Shown piece by piece: positions 25,068-30,906 of a stretch of DNA of 42,907 nt; within the stretch, counting starts at the first letter, position 1, and each line of letters begins with the position of its first letter. The translations under genes and the position numbers were made by a program. Source of the DNA: a virus. The DNA lies in the IMG/VR virus record IMGVR_UViG_3300044858_000992, positions 1 through 42,907 of that record. One strand, 5' to 3'. The notes beneath the pieces were generated by a model. That model saw only the letters and a list, made by a program, of their open reading frames with translations. It searched no databases and was not told the origin of the DNA.

Positions 25068-25329
25068 ATTCTATGAGGTATGCGACCAGCAGGACAACGC
25101 AGTATGGGGAGGGACTAGCACTATCGAGGCGCTGGAGTGGTTTCGCAGGGCGCTAGACCGGAAGGTCTATGTGAGTGTATGGAATGAGGAAGACCCTGAA
25201 GAGCCTCGCCTAGTCACCGACAAGATAGAAGTGACTCCTATGATGAGAACCTGTCTAGCCTTCAGCTTAGATGATAAATACAGTTATAGACCTTCTAAGC
25301 CTTGGGATGATAAGAAGGTGAAATACTAA
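25054..25329 (+). CDS. small mixed alpha/beta protein (91 aa)
   Basis: MKLIKFYEVCDQQDNAVWGG is followed by EALEWFRRALDRKVYVSVWN and IEVTPMMRTCLAFSLDDKYS. The pattern, a strand, a helix, then two strands, looks like a folded cytoplasmic domain. It overlaps the previous gene by 14 bp. Function unknown. Confidence 0.7.
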   Translation: MKLIKFYEVCDQQDNAVWGGTSTIEALEWFRRALDRKVYVSVWNEEDPEEPRLVTDKIEVTPMMRTCLAFSLDDKYSYRPSKPWDDKKVKY

Positions 25330-25448
25330 TGGATAATCAAGAACAAGCGTTCTTTGAGTGGTGGGAAAAGATAGAGCCATATAAGGATAAGCTTAACTTG
25401 CGTATGGCTTGGGATGCTGGATATGAGGCAGGAAGGGAAAGAGGATGA
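25329..25448 (+). CDS. tiny helical protein (39 aa)
   Basis: ATG overlaps the preceding TAA as TAATG. The sequence is MDNQEQAFFEWWEKIEPYKD, then AWDAGYEAGRERG. The ending WDAGYEAGRxRG is a short motif seen at the end of many small phage proteins. Function unknown. Confidence 0.6.
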   Translation: MDNQEQAFFEWWEKIEPYKDKLNLRMAWDAGYEAGRERG

Positions 25449-25525
25449 GCCTATTACTTGGAGTAATCTTGGCTTGTCTGCTAGCCTATACCCTGTTATG
25501 TATGGAAGGAGATAATGAATGGTAG
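25445..25525 (+). CDS. 26-aa membrane peptide
   Basis: The ATG overlaps the previous TGA as ATGA. The sequence is one hydrophobic helix (LLLGVILACLLAYTLLCM) with a short charged end (EGDNEW). With a transglycosylase gene nearby it could be a holin-related or regulatory peptide. Small size limits confidence. Confidence 0.5.
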   Translation: MSLLLGVILACLLAYTLLCMEGDNEW

Positions 25526-25803
25526 ATGTGGAGAAGAGAATTAGAACTGCCACAACCCACGCCGTAAGGCAACGGAACTATCGCAGAGTAAGAGATAGGG
25601 CGCTAAGGCGCCTCGGTAATCTCTACCCTGACTTATACCGAGAGTTATTGGAGGAAGAGAGGGCAAGAGATGAAGCTGAGGGTAAGGCTTGGCTTGATAT
25701 TAGTGGCAGGACTAACGCTAACTTGGGCGCATCAACCCCAAGCAAGGCAAGTCAAACTGCCAACGGACTTGGTAATAGTAGCGAAGAAGGCGAGCTGGGA
25801 TGA
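25519..25803 (+). CDS. basic helical protein (94 aa)
   Basis: The ATG is preceded by GGAGATA and overlaps the previous gene by 7 bp. The N-terminal 60 residues are helical and Arg-rich (VEKRIRTATTHAVRQRNYRR, DRALRRLGNLYPDLYRELLE). The C-terminal 30 are Ser/Gly/Asn-rich. The last third overlaps the transglycosylase gene in another frame. It likely binds nucleic acid. Function unknown. Confidence 0.7.
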   Translation: MVDVEKRIRTATTHAVRQRNYRRVRDRALRRLGNLYPDLYRELLEEERARDEAEGKAWLDISGRTNANLGASTPSKASQTANGLGNSSEEGELG

Positions 25804-26089
25804 GAAGCAAGAGAACAAACGAATCGCCAAGGCTTACGCTTCTGCCGGGTGGGGATGGAGTGGGAAGGAATGGGTCTGTCTCAGATTACTCTGGACTTAC
25901 GAATCTCGTTTTGACCACTTGGCAAAGAACCCAAAATCATCAGCTTTCGGAATCGCTCAACGACTTGGAGAGAGAAGTCCAGACCCTCGAATCCAGATAC
26001 TTAGAGGTTTGCGATACATTGAACATCGTTATCAGCGACCTTGTAAGGCTTGGGCTTTTTGGAATAAAGCAAGACCTCACCACTACTGA
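25670..26089 (+). CDS. exported lytic transglycosylase-like protein (139 aa)
   Basis: It cleaves peptidoglycan glycan strands. Residues 1-25 are a signal peptide or membrane anchor (MKLRVRLGLILVAGLTLTWA). The SLT-type domain shows WTYESRFDHLAKNPKSSAFG with catalytic Glu at about residue 78, GIAQ right after, and the C-terminal QILRGLRYIEHRY and KAWAFWNK typical of actinobacterial phage enzymes. Its start lies inside the 94-aa gene, and its whole C-terminal half overlaps another open frame. Position in the early island suggests a role in entry or envelope remodelling rather than late lysis. Confidence 0.85.
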   Translation: MKLRVRLGLILVAGLTLTWAHQPQARQVKLPTDLVIVAKKASWDEKQENKRIAKAYASAGWGWSGKEWVCLRLLWTYESRFDHLAKNPKSSAFGIAQRLGERSPDPRIQILRGLRYIEHRYQRPCKAWAFWNKARPHHY

Positions 26090-26099
26090 GGAGGAATGA
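25800..26099 (+). CDS. overprinted open frame, possibly a real gene (99 aa)
   Basis: The ATG overlaps the TGA of the 94-aa gene as ATGA, the same coupling used by proven neighbours. The product is soluble and ends in a coiled coil: LNDLEREVQTLESRYLEVCD, then TLNIVISDLVRLGLFGIKQD. It lies almost wholly in another frame of the transglycosylase gene. The good start context, plausible composition and coiled coil support expression, but the overlap makes it uncertain. The sequence alone cannot tell which frame came first. Confidence 0.45.
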   Translation: MRSKRTNESPRLTLLPGGDGVGRNGSVSDYSGLTNLVLTTWQRTQNHQLSESLNDLEREVQTLESRYLEVCDTLNIVISDLVRLGLFGIKQDLTTTEEE

Positions 26100-26260
26100 T
26101 GTTTAGAGTATGGCTAAAGTATGGCATAAAGAGAGGTTGGATAAGCCCGCCTTACTGTATGACACACGAAGGCAACTACGATTATATGACAGAGGAAGAG
26201 CGTGATGAGTGGGATAAAGACGGAGACCCTTGCCATACAGCTATATCTGTGTTAATATAA
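26099..26260 (+). CDS. last island protein (53 aa)
   Basis: Two ATGs occur in tandem (26096 and 26099); GAGGAGGA precedes them. The sequence MFRVWLKYGIKRGWISPPYC continues with MTHEGNYDYMTEEERDEWDK and CHTAISVLI. It contains Cys and His residues, possibly binding metal. It is the final gene before the terminator. Function unknown. Confidence 0.65.
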   Translation: MFRVWLKYGIKRGWISPPYCMTHEGNYDYMTEEERDEWDKDGDPCHTAISVLI

Positions 26261-26303
26261 GAGAATTGCTAGGCTCTTAAACCCTTTCGACCTAGCAAAG
26301 AGA

Positions 26304-26331
26304 AAGCCCCGGCTAACCCCGGGGCTTTTTT
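26304..26331. terminator. bidirectional Rho-independent terminator
   Basis: Stem AAGCCCCGG (26304-26312) pairs with CCGGGGCTT (26319-26327) around a 6-base loop and is followed on the plus strand by TTTTTT. On the minus strand the same stem follows the FmdB-like gene stop and is trailed by TTTCTCTTT. It ends the rightward island and very likely the leftward replication operon. Confidence 0.9.
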
Positions 26332-26503
26332 ATTGGTCAGTCGAGTAGAAACCCGGTCCCCGGAAGGTGATAGGGGGAGAGGACCAGAGCCTACTCATCA
26401 GACTACCGCAGTCAGCACAGGAGGGAGTGCTAGCTTCGGCGTGGATAGAACGCTCAACTGATAGAAGGGTTGAGCATTGAAGACATTTGTATTCGTATAT
26501 CAA
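26330..26503 (-). CDS. FmdB-type zinc ribbon protein (57 aa), TTG start
   Basis: The TTG at 26501-26503 overlaps the TGA of the gene upstream. The product is MIYEYKCLQCSTLLSVERSI (TTG read as Met), then CADCGSLMSRLWSSPPITFR and GPGFYSTDQ. IYEYxCxxC at the start, C-x2-C-G later and PAITFxGxGFYxTD at the end are the signature of the FmdB/CxxC_CxxC_SSSS family of regulatory zinc ribbons. The role in phages is not established. The gene ends on the terminator stem, and it is too short and non-ATG to be found by simple searches. Confidence 0.8.
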   Translation of the reverse strand: MIYEYKCLQCSTLLSVERSIHAEASTPSCADCGSLMSRLWSSPPITFRGPGFYSTDQ

Positions 26504-26877
26504 AGTGGAAGACCATAGTCTAGGTGGAGGAAGCCAACGAGTTTCATTATCTTGCGGGTATCAGAGAACTCAGTAGTAGCAGGCATCCTTCTCTCTTCCC
26601 AGGCTGGTTCGGGAACTCTAGATAAATCAAAAGCCCAGACACCTTGCGGTGTGGAGTTAATGTAATAAGGAGTAAGAGAGCCAGCTTGATTTATTAGACG
26701 GCGATACTTCATCTCTTCTATCAGCAGGTCTGGATAGTGGGTATGCCTACACTTTAATTCTATATATAAACCTTTGCCCGATGTAGTACAGTCGAAAGAA
26801 TCGTAAGCGCCTTCTGATTTCTCTAAGTCGGGGAAGTGTGTACCTTTAAGATAATCGAATAGCTCTTGTTCTCTCAT
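26500..26877 (-). CDS. PD-(D/E)XK nuclease-like protein (125 aa)
   Basis: The sequence shows YDSFDCTTSGKGLYIELKCR near residues 25-45, a D...ExK-type site on two strands, followed by a charged helix (LLIEEMKYRRLINQAGS) and a beta hairpin (PQGVWAFDLSRV). This pattern matches small restriction-like or VRR/Holliday-type nucleases. Its ATG overlaps the upstream TGA. It may act in DNA processing or host DNA degradation. I infer the family from motif pattern only. Confidence 0.65.
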   Translation of the reverse strand: MREQELFDYLKGTHFPDLEKSEGAYDSFDCTTSGKGLYIELKCRHTHYPDLLIEEMKYRRLINQAGSLTPYYINSTPQGVWAFDLSRVPEPAWEERRMPATTEFSDTRKIMKLVGFLHLDYGLPL

Positions 26878-27506
26878 TGCCAGGGACTCTCCCCGCCGAG
26901 TAGATTCTGGAGCTTACGCATAGAATGATTAACCTTTCTATCGGCAGTAGAGAGGGCGCAACCTAGATACTCAGCCATCTCTTGGAGGGTAAGGTTCTCG
27001 TGGTATCTCTTGATAAGTATGTCTTTATCTACCACATCTAACTTCAGGTAAGCCTTCTTTATATCTATTAGGATAGCCAGCAGGTTGCCACCTTCAGCCG
27101 GAGCCGAGGCTCTGCGTGGTTGCCCATCGTTAATCATCTCTTGTGCTTGCTCTAATACTGTCCCGTCTAGAACTGATGAGATGACGTGAGGTAGGAGCTG
27201 GGCTAGAACTAGCGTATCGTAGAAGGACTCATCGCCTATCTGATAGCCAGACTTCTTAGCCTTCTCTTTGCGAGCATAACGCTCTGCATTACGGCGCATC
27301 TGCCAACTAATTCGCTTCTCATTTATTGTACGCTGTAATTTATTCTCTTCATTCAATAGCGTAGCGTAATGCTCTGCCCTACTTAAAGCCCAGGCGTAGC
27401 ACTCTTGGGTTATATCATCCCGCTCTACCCATTGACGGAAGCGTCGGTGAATTGATGACGCTACCGGAGGAATCAAATCGTAGAAAGCAGGATGCAGTTC
27501 AGTCAT
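26874..27506 (-). CDS. sigma-70-like transcription factor (210 aa)
   Basis: The N-terminal half has a region 2-like helix set (RFRQWVERDDITQECYAWAL, with DDITQE as in ECF factors). The C-terminal part is a region 4-like helix-turn-helix: DILIKRYHENLTLQEMAEYL, then GCALSTADRKVNHSMRKLQ. The overall length and order fit an ECF-type sigma or an anti-host transcription factor. It would guide host RNA polymerase to phage promoters, possibly the late region. It overlaps the downstream and upstream genes by 4-8 bp. Regions 2 and 4 are separated by an unusual 90-residue charged insert. Confidence 0.75.
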   Translation of the reverse strand: MTELHPAFYDLIPPVASSIHRRFRQWVERDDITQECYAWALSRAEHYATLLNEENKLQRTINEKRISWQMRRNAERYARKEKAKKSGYQIGDESFYDTLVLAQLLPHVISSVLDGTVLEQAQEMINDGQPRRASAPAEGGNLLAILIDIKKAYLKLDVVDKDILIKRYHENLTLQEMAEYLGCALSTADRKVNHSMRKLQNLLGGESPWQ

Positions 27507-27642
27507 TGGGTAGCTCAGGCCAAGTCTTATCTAATACCATAATTGCAATGGCAGAATAGTTAAGTAAATCTACGAAGGAGTCTCGGAGGGATTCGTTTGA
27601 GGGAGATACTCTGCTATCAAGGAGGTTATTGATGCGAGCCAC
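27499..27642 (-). CDS. truncated Nmad1-type fragment (47 aa)
   Basis: The GTG at 27640-27642 overlaps the upstream TAG. The product MARINNLLDSRVSPSNESLR, then DSFVDLLNYSAIAIMVLDKT is closely similar to the C-terminal third of the protein at 28499-28906 (RINNLLDNGVQPSNESLRDS). It lacks the N-terminal part with the KHSDYG signature. It is a partial duplicate or relic kept as a short coupled gene. Frame extension to 27756 has no good start. Confidence 0.6.
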   Translation of the reverse strand: MARINNLLDSRVSPSNESLRDSFVDLLNYSAIAIMVLDKTWPELPND

Positions 27643-27794
27643 TAACTCGGTCCCATCTCTAAAGATGGACAGTTCAAGCAGTACACTTTTGGTCGCTCTC
27701 CTTGTGTCTTGTTCATATTTATTTTTGACGCACAAGAGTAACAAACAAAAGCCCACATTGTGTGTTTGGACTCATCATAATTATCTTGTGTCAT
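27642..27794 (-). CDS. small zinc-ribbon protein (50 aa)
   Basis: The ATG at 27792-27794 overlaps the preceding TGA. The sequence MTQDNYDESKHTMWAFVCYS continues with CASKINMNKTQGERPKVYCL and NCPSLEMGPS. Two C-x2-C pairs (C18/C21, C39/C42) form a zinc ribbon. The gene is followed by a 1-base overlap. It was hidden because the region also has longer open frames in other phases. Confidence 0.75.
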   Translation of the reverse strand: MTQDNYDESKHTMWAFVCYSCASKINMNKTQGERPKVYCLNCPSLEMGPS

Positions 27795-27967
27795 TCAAAA
27801 TTTCCTTCAATAAGTTGAATTGTAAAACAAGGGTATTGTTGTCCCATACAAGTTAGACACAACCCATAATCATCTCTATGTATTTGTATAACTTTTTGTA
27901 AGGTCATCCAACAATCCTCTAATTCAGAATTATTAGTAACTTTATCTAGCAATTCTTCATATGTCAC
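27791..27967 (-). CDS. small protein, GTG start (58 aa)
   Basis: The GTG at 27965-27967 overlaps the preceding TGA as GTGA. The sequence is MTYEELLDKVTNNSELEDCW, then MTLQKVIQIHRDDYGLCLTC and QQYPCFTIQLIEGNFE. It has a Cys-rich middle (C-x2-C) and AT-rich codons. Function unknown, but context is consistent with a real gene. Confidence 0.7.
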   Translation of the reverse strand: MTYEELLDKVTNNSELEDCWMTLQKVIQIHRDDYGLCLTCMGQQYPCFTIQLIEGNFE

Positions 27968-28086
27968 TTTACAAATCCTTCGCGCAACATAATTACTGCA
28001 AACTTTATATCCGTTGCAGTTAGTACAGGGTTCCAGGCACCATCTGGACCTACATCAGTTGCTTTGAGTGACTCTTTGTCTGTCAT
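27964..28086 (-). CDS. small protein (40 aa)
   Basis: The ATG at 28084-28086 overlaps the upstream TGA as ATGA; another ATG lies 6 bp upstream. The product is MTDKESLKATDVGPDGAWNP, then TATDIKFAVIMLREGFVK. It is helical at the C terminus. Function unknown. Confidence 0.6.
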   Translation of the reverse strand: MTDKESLKATDVGPDGAWNPVLTATDIKFAVIMLREGFVK

Positions 28087-28514
28087 TTCCATACCTCCAA
28101 GTATTTTTCTACGTTGGCTAATGGTACATCACGTTTCTCAAAAGAACCCATAGCAGAGTTACACTTGAAACATAAAAGTCCTCTGACTTTGCCTGTCTTA
28201 TGGCAGTGGTCAACCGCTAAACGGTACTTCACTCCGTTACGCTCCTGAGTTTCAGGTTGCTTACAGATAGCACAGACTCCACCTTGCTGTACTTCCATAG
28301 CGTTGTATTGCTCAACAGTTATTCCATACTCACGCATCAAATGGCGAGCGCGATTAGAGTCAGGGTTGTTTTCTCTGTATCTCTTAGACCAACTTCTAAA
28401 CTTTTCAGGGTTTTCCTGGCGCAGTTCTTTATGCTTGGCTAAGACTTTATCCCGATGTCTTTGGTAATAACGCTGGGCTTTAGTAAGCCCGTCTGCACCT
28501 ATCCCTGTGGCCAC
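28083..28514 (-). CDS. recombination endonuclease VII-type protein (143 aa)
   Basis: It is a phage Holliday-junction or branched-DNA endonuclease. The HNH-like core shows VCAICKQPETQE, then LAVDHCHKTGKVRGLLCFKC, with C-x2-C, DHCH and C-x2-C as zinc and catalytic sites. The N-terminal 50 residues are a basic DNA-binding tail (RYYQRHRDKVLAKHKELRQE). It could resolve DNA before packaging. Its start overlaps the Nmad1-type gene by 16 bp. Confidence 0.9.
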   Translation of the reverse strand: MATGIGADGLTKAQRYYQRHRDKVLAKHKELRQENPEKFRSWSKRYRENNPDSNRARHLMREYGITVEQYNAMEVQQGGVCAICKQPETQERNGVKYRLAVDHCHKTGKVRGLLCFKCNSAMGSFEKRDVPLANVEKYLEVWK

Positions 28515-28906
28515 TTGTCATCCAATACTAGAATTGCTATAGCGCAGTAGTTGAGTAAGTCAATGAAACTATCACGCAAAGACTCGTTAGAAGGTTGAAC
28601 TCCATTATCCAGGAGATTGTTTATCCTCGCTGTCTTGTCCCACATTCGCACGCGGAGTCCGTTGAGTGCTCCACCTGGACTGTGAGCGATGTTCTTCGGG
28701 CCGTAATCACTATGCTTGCGGATGAGCAGATTTCCAGCGGAGTCCAAGATGGACCAGACATCTCGAATGAACTCATCATCTATTTTCGTACTGGTATTAG
28801 CTTGCAAGTAATCGTTCCAGCCTTGTAATCTATCGAGACTATTATCATCCCCATATCCATCAATAATCTGGCTGCCTCTTGTAGTTCTTTTTTCTTGCTC
28901 ATTCAT
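28499..28906 (-). CDS. Nmad1 (DUF1599)-type protein (135 aa)
   Basis: The central part reads LLIRKHSDYGPKNIAHSPGG, GLRVRMWDKTARINNLLDNG, then NESLRDSFIDLLNYCAIAIL. KHSDYGxxNI, VRxxDKxxRINNLL and ESLxDxxxDLxNYxxI match the nucleotide-modification-associated domain 1 (DUF1599), predicted to interact with modified bases or nucleotides. This is family recognition, and the reaction is not known. A partial copy lies 1 kb downstream (27499-27642). Confidence 0.8.
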   Translation of the reverse strand: MNEQEKRTTRGSQIIDGYGDDNSLDRLQGWNDYLQANTSTKIDDEFIRDVWSILDSAGNLLIRKHSDYGPKNIAHSPGGALNGLRVRMWDKTARINNLLDNGVQPSNESLRDSFIDLLNYCAIAILVLDDKWPQG

Positions 28907-29547
28907 CGCACTCCTCCTAGTAGGTTATTCAACGCGTCAGGTCCTTCTGCCAGATAGAACTCGTTGATGTCCATACCTGGTGGTAATTGTACTATTTGCC
29001 CATTTGTCAACTCACCTGCGACACGCCGAGAGAACTCTGCTCCAGGATTAGAGCCATCTTCTTTCACATCATTGTCGCCAACAATATAAACTGTATCAAA
29101 TCCACTAAACAATCTAGCAAAGTGTGGCTTCCAAGCTGTAACACCTGGCACACCAACTGCTGGAATGTTACACATACCCGATAGAACTACTGCATCTAAC
29201 TCACCTTCACATATCACAATACTTCCAGCATCTAAAGTTACGTCGGCTACGTTGTAGAGATGAGCCTTCTGACCAAGAGGTGAACCATACTTAGGTGAGC
29301 CACCATCTAATCTTCTAAACTTAAAACCAACGCAATGACCAAGGACTGTGATGTAGGGAATGGATAACCAACCCTCGTGCATCTCGTGTCCTGCGTGTGG
29401 TGAGACGATAGTGCCGAGCATAAACTGCCGAGCAATATCCTCAGATATTCCACGTCCTTCTAGGTATTGCACGGCCTCTGCGCTTAGATTCTGAGCGTAC
29501 CGTTGCGCCGCCTCCAGCAAGGATTTCATCTGCTCGCTCGACTGCAT
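28903..29547 (-). CDS. DNA primase TOPRIM part (214 aa)
   Basis: It makes RNA primers together with the zinc protein upstream. N-terminal region: AQRYAQNLSAEAVQYLEGRG, then GISEDIARQFMLG, as in DnaG-type proteins. The TOPRIM core has IVICEGELDAVVLS (catalytic Glu) and VYIVGDNDVKEDGSNPG (acidic GDND). Start is ATG at 29547; M7 (29529) is also possible. It overlaps the CHC2 gene by 107 bp in a +1 phase, so the primase is split or joined by frameshifting. A helicase domain is absent. Confidence 0.88.
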   Translation of the reverse strand: MQSSEQMKSLLEAAQRYAQNLSAEAVQYLEGRGISEDIARQFMLGTIVSPHAGHEMHEGWLSIPYITVLGHCVGFKFRRLDGGSPKYGSPLGQKAHLYNVADVTLDAGSIVICEGELDAVVLSGMCNIPAVGVPGVTAWKPHFARLFSGFDTVYIVGDNDVKEDGSNPGAEFSRRVAGELTNGQIVQLPPGMDINEFYLAEGPDALNNLLGGVR

Positions 29548-29836
29548 CTTTGAAACCTATCCCTTCCTTCTCCATAATAATATCTAAAGCTGACCCACCT
29601 TTACCGCAAGTGTGACAGAAATATAAATTGCCGTAAGTATCTATCACTGCACTCCGACGTCTGTCTTCGTGGATGCAACAGCGAACCGATACGTTCCGTC
29701 CCTCCCTTACTTCGCCTCCATAGAAGCGAACGATGTCACCTATGGGGATTGTACTTGCATCAACGGAGCCTTTGCGTTTGCTTTTACGTACCACCCTGGA
29801 CCAGTCTTGTGTTGACATCCGCAGTTTCCTTTGCAA
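29441..29836 (-). CDS. DNA primase zinc-binding part, CHC2-type (131 aa)
   Basis: It recognises template DNA for primer start. Core: TIPIGDIVRFYGGEVREGRN, then VSVRCCIHEDRRRSAVI and YFCHTCGKGGSALDIIMEKE, with C-x2-H and C-x2-C zinc ligands. Starts at 29836 or 29818 overlap the small gene at 29740-29916. The end (DAVERADEILAGG, then a basic tail) runs into the TOPRIM gene in another frame. In single-chain primases these segments are continuous. Confidence 0.88.
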   Translation of the reverse strand: MQRKLRMSTQDWSRVVRKSKRKGSVDASTIPIGDIVRFYGGEVREGRNVSVRCCIHEDRRRSAVIDTYGNLYFCHTCGKGGSALDIIMEKEGIGFKDAVERADEILAGGGATVRSESKRRGRAIPRRTWNI

Positions 29837-29916
29837 TATCCGTGTAGCTCTTCTGCTTTATCGTAATTACCTTTGGCGTTGAAGTCACCACCTACTTGAC
29901 AGTCAGCGCAAATCAC
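29740..29916 (-). CDS. small Cys/His-rich protein (58 aa), GTG start
   Basis: The GTG at 29914-29916 overlaps the TGA of the resolvase as GTGA. The sequence MICADCQVGGDFNAKGNYDK continues with AEELHGYCKGNCGCQHKTGP and GWYVK. C-x2-C and C-x3-C-x-C-x-H with CQHKTGPGWY are, as I recall, a repeated motif in small actinophage proteins of unknown function. Its 3' part overlaps the primase zinc gene by 97 bp in another frame. Confidence 0.75.
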   Translation of the reverse strand: MICADCQVGGDFNAKGNYDKAEELHGYCKGNCGCQHKTGPGWYVKANAKAPLMQVQSP

Positions 29917-30332
29917 TTTGTTTCTTCCTTCGGTTCTTCTTTTGGTTTAAGAATCTCCGTCGATGTTATATCACCTTGTGGTGTTGGCATCTGCCCTATC
30001 CATTTCTCTAGTGTTGTTACTACCCAAGCATCTTCGATGCTGGCATTACGTCTCTTGACTATCACAAAGGCCGGAGGTGCAACCACTTGCCCTCTAGCCT
30101 TTGCGTAGTTATGCGTTTCCTTCATTGCTTCGTCCCAGAAGGTAGGCAAATCTAGTTTCTTTCGGTTCTTACATTCCAAAATATAGGTCTGACCTGCGAT
30201 TATGGTAACGATGTCACCTTCATCTGAGGCCCCGGCCTTGGCTAATCTTTCAGCAAAGTGTCCCAGTTTGCGTAGATATTTCATCACATCTGTCTCAAAC
30301 TTTGAACCCTTAACCTTGTTGTAACTACTCAT
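29913..30332 (-). CDS. Holliday-junction resolvase-like nuclease (139 aa)
   Basis: I choose M5 of the frame (ATG at 30330-30332), which overlaps the methyltransferase stop tightly. The fold shows KGSKFETDVMKYLRKLGHFA, EGDIVTIIAGQTYILECKNR (D...ExK site) and AFVIVKRRNASIEDAWVVTT. This is the Hjc/PD-(D/E)XK pattern. It likely works in recombination or junction resolution with the endonuclease VII-type protein. The C-terminal tail is acidic and disordered (ILKPKEEPKEETK). Confidence 0.8.
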   Translation of the reverse strand: MSSYNKVKGSKFETDVMKYLRKLGHFAERLAKAGASDEGDIVTIIAGQTYILECKNRKKLDLPTFWDEAMKETHNYAKARGQVVAPPAFVIVKRRNASIEDAWVVTTLEKWIGQMPTPQGDITSTEILKPKEEPKEETK

Positions 30333-30906
30333 CGCGTACTCCAAGAAGTACCTGTGACCAGCCAGCTACATATAGTTTATTTACTATACGGTATCCGCCC
30401 TGTGTAATCAGGTTGTTATACCCCTGCTGGTCCCAAGCCCATAGATGAAACTCATAATGGTTTATGTTGCTCTCATTGTAAGGACTGCTGGCAACAATAA
30501 ACTTAGATGGTAGTTCTCGCACCACTTTGTGTGGTTCAATCATATGCTCAAGAGTTTCAGTTAAGATAGCAACGTCACCATACTCAATGTCATCAGACAC
30601 AAAGTCTGTGTATCTAGCATCAACGTTCCTTACCTGAACTGCATAGTCCACATTAGCCTGAAGTAAATCATAACCCCAGACTTTTATGCCTGAGTTCTTG
30701 AGTAGTTGAAGTAGTCCACCATCACCGCAACCTAAATCAACAGCAGTCTTAGCACCCATACCAATAGCAACGTTAACTAATGAAGCAGCAGCGTGGAGTC
30801 TTTCCTTGTGCGTATCTTCTTCTAGATGATGAGCAGCTTGTCTACCTTTATACCATTCAGAAGTAGCAAACTCCGATGCGTTACCATCAAATAGTTTCCA
30901 TTCCAT
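30325..30906 (-). CDS. class I SAM-dependent methyltransferase (193 aa)
   Basis: Motif I is KTAVDLGCGDGGLLQLLKNS (near residue 55), the acidic end of strand 2 is VWGYDL, and motif IV/V is VAILTETLEHMIEPHKVVRE, followed by FIVASSPYNE and a post-core beta hairpin. The pattern is of small-molecule or sugar methyltransferases, not DNA methylases (no NPPY/DPPY). Context next to an epimerase and glycosyltransferases suggests sugar O-methylation. A second, related methyltransferase is at 31766-32311. Confidence 0.88.
   Translation of the reverse strand: MEWKLFDGNASEFATSEWYKGRQAAHHLEEDTHKERLHAAASLVNVAIGMGAKTAVDLGCGDGGLLQLLKNSGIKVWGYDLLQANVDYAVQVRNVDARYTDFVSDDIEYGDVAILTETLEHMIEPHKVVRELPSKFIVASSPYNESNINHYEFHLWAWDQQGYNNLITQGGYRIVNKLYVAGWSQVLLGVRDE

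Noticed and set aside
27499-27756. 85-aa version of the Nmad1 fragment starting at 27756
   Set aside because: Its first 38 residues overlap a clear zinc-ribbon gene in another frame and have no ribosome site; the GTG at 27642 is coupled to the previous stop.
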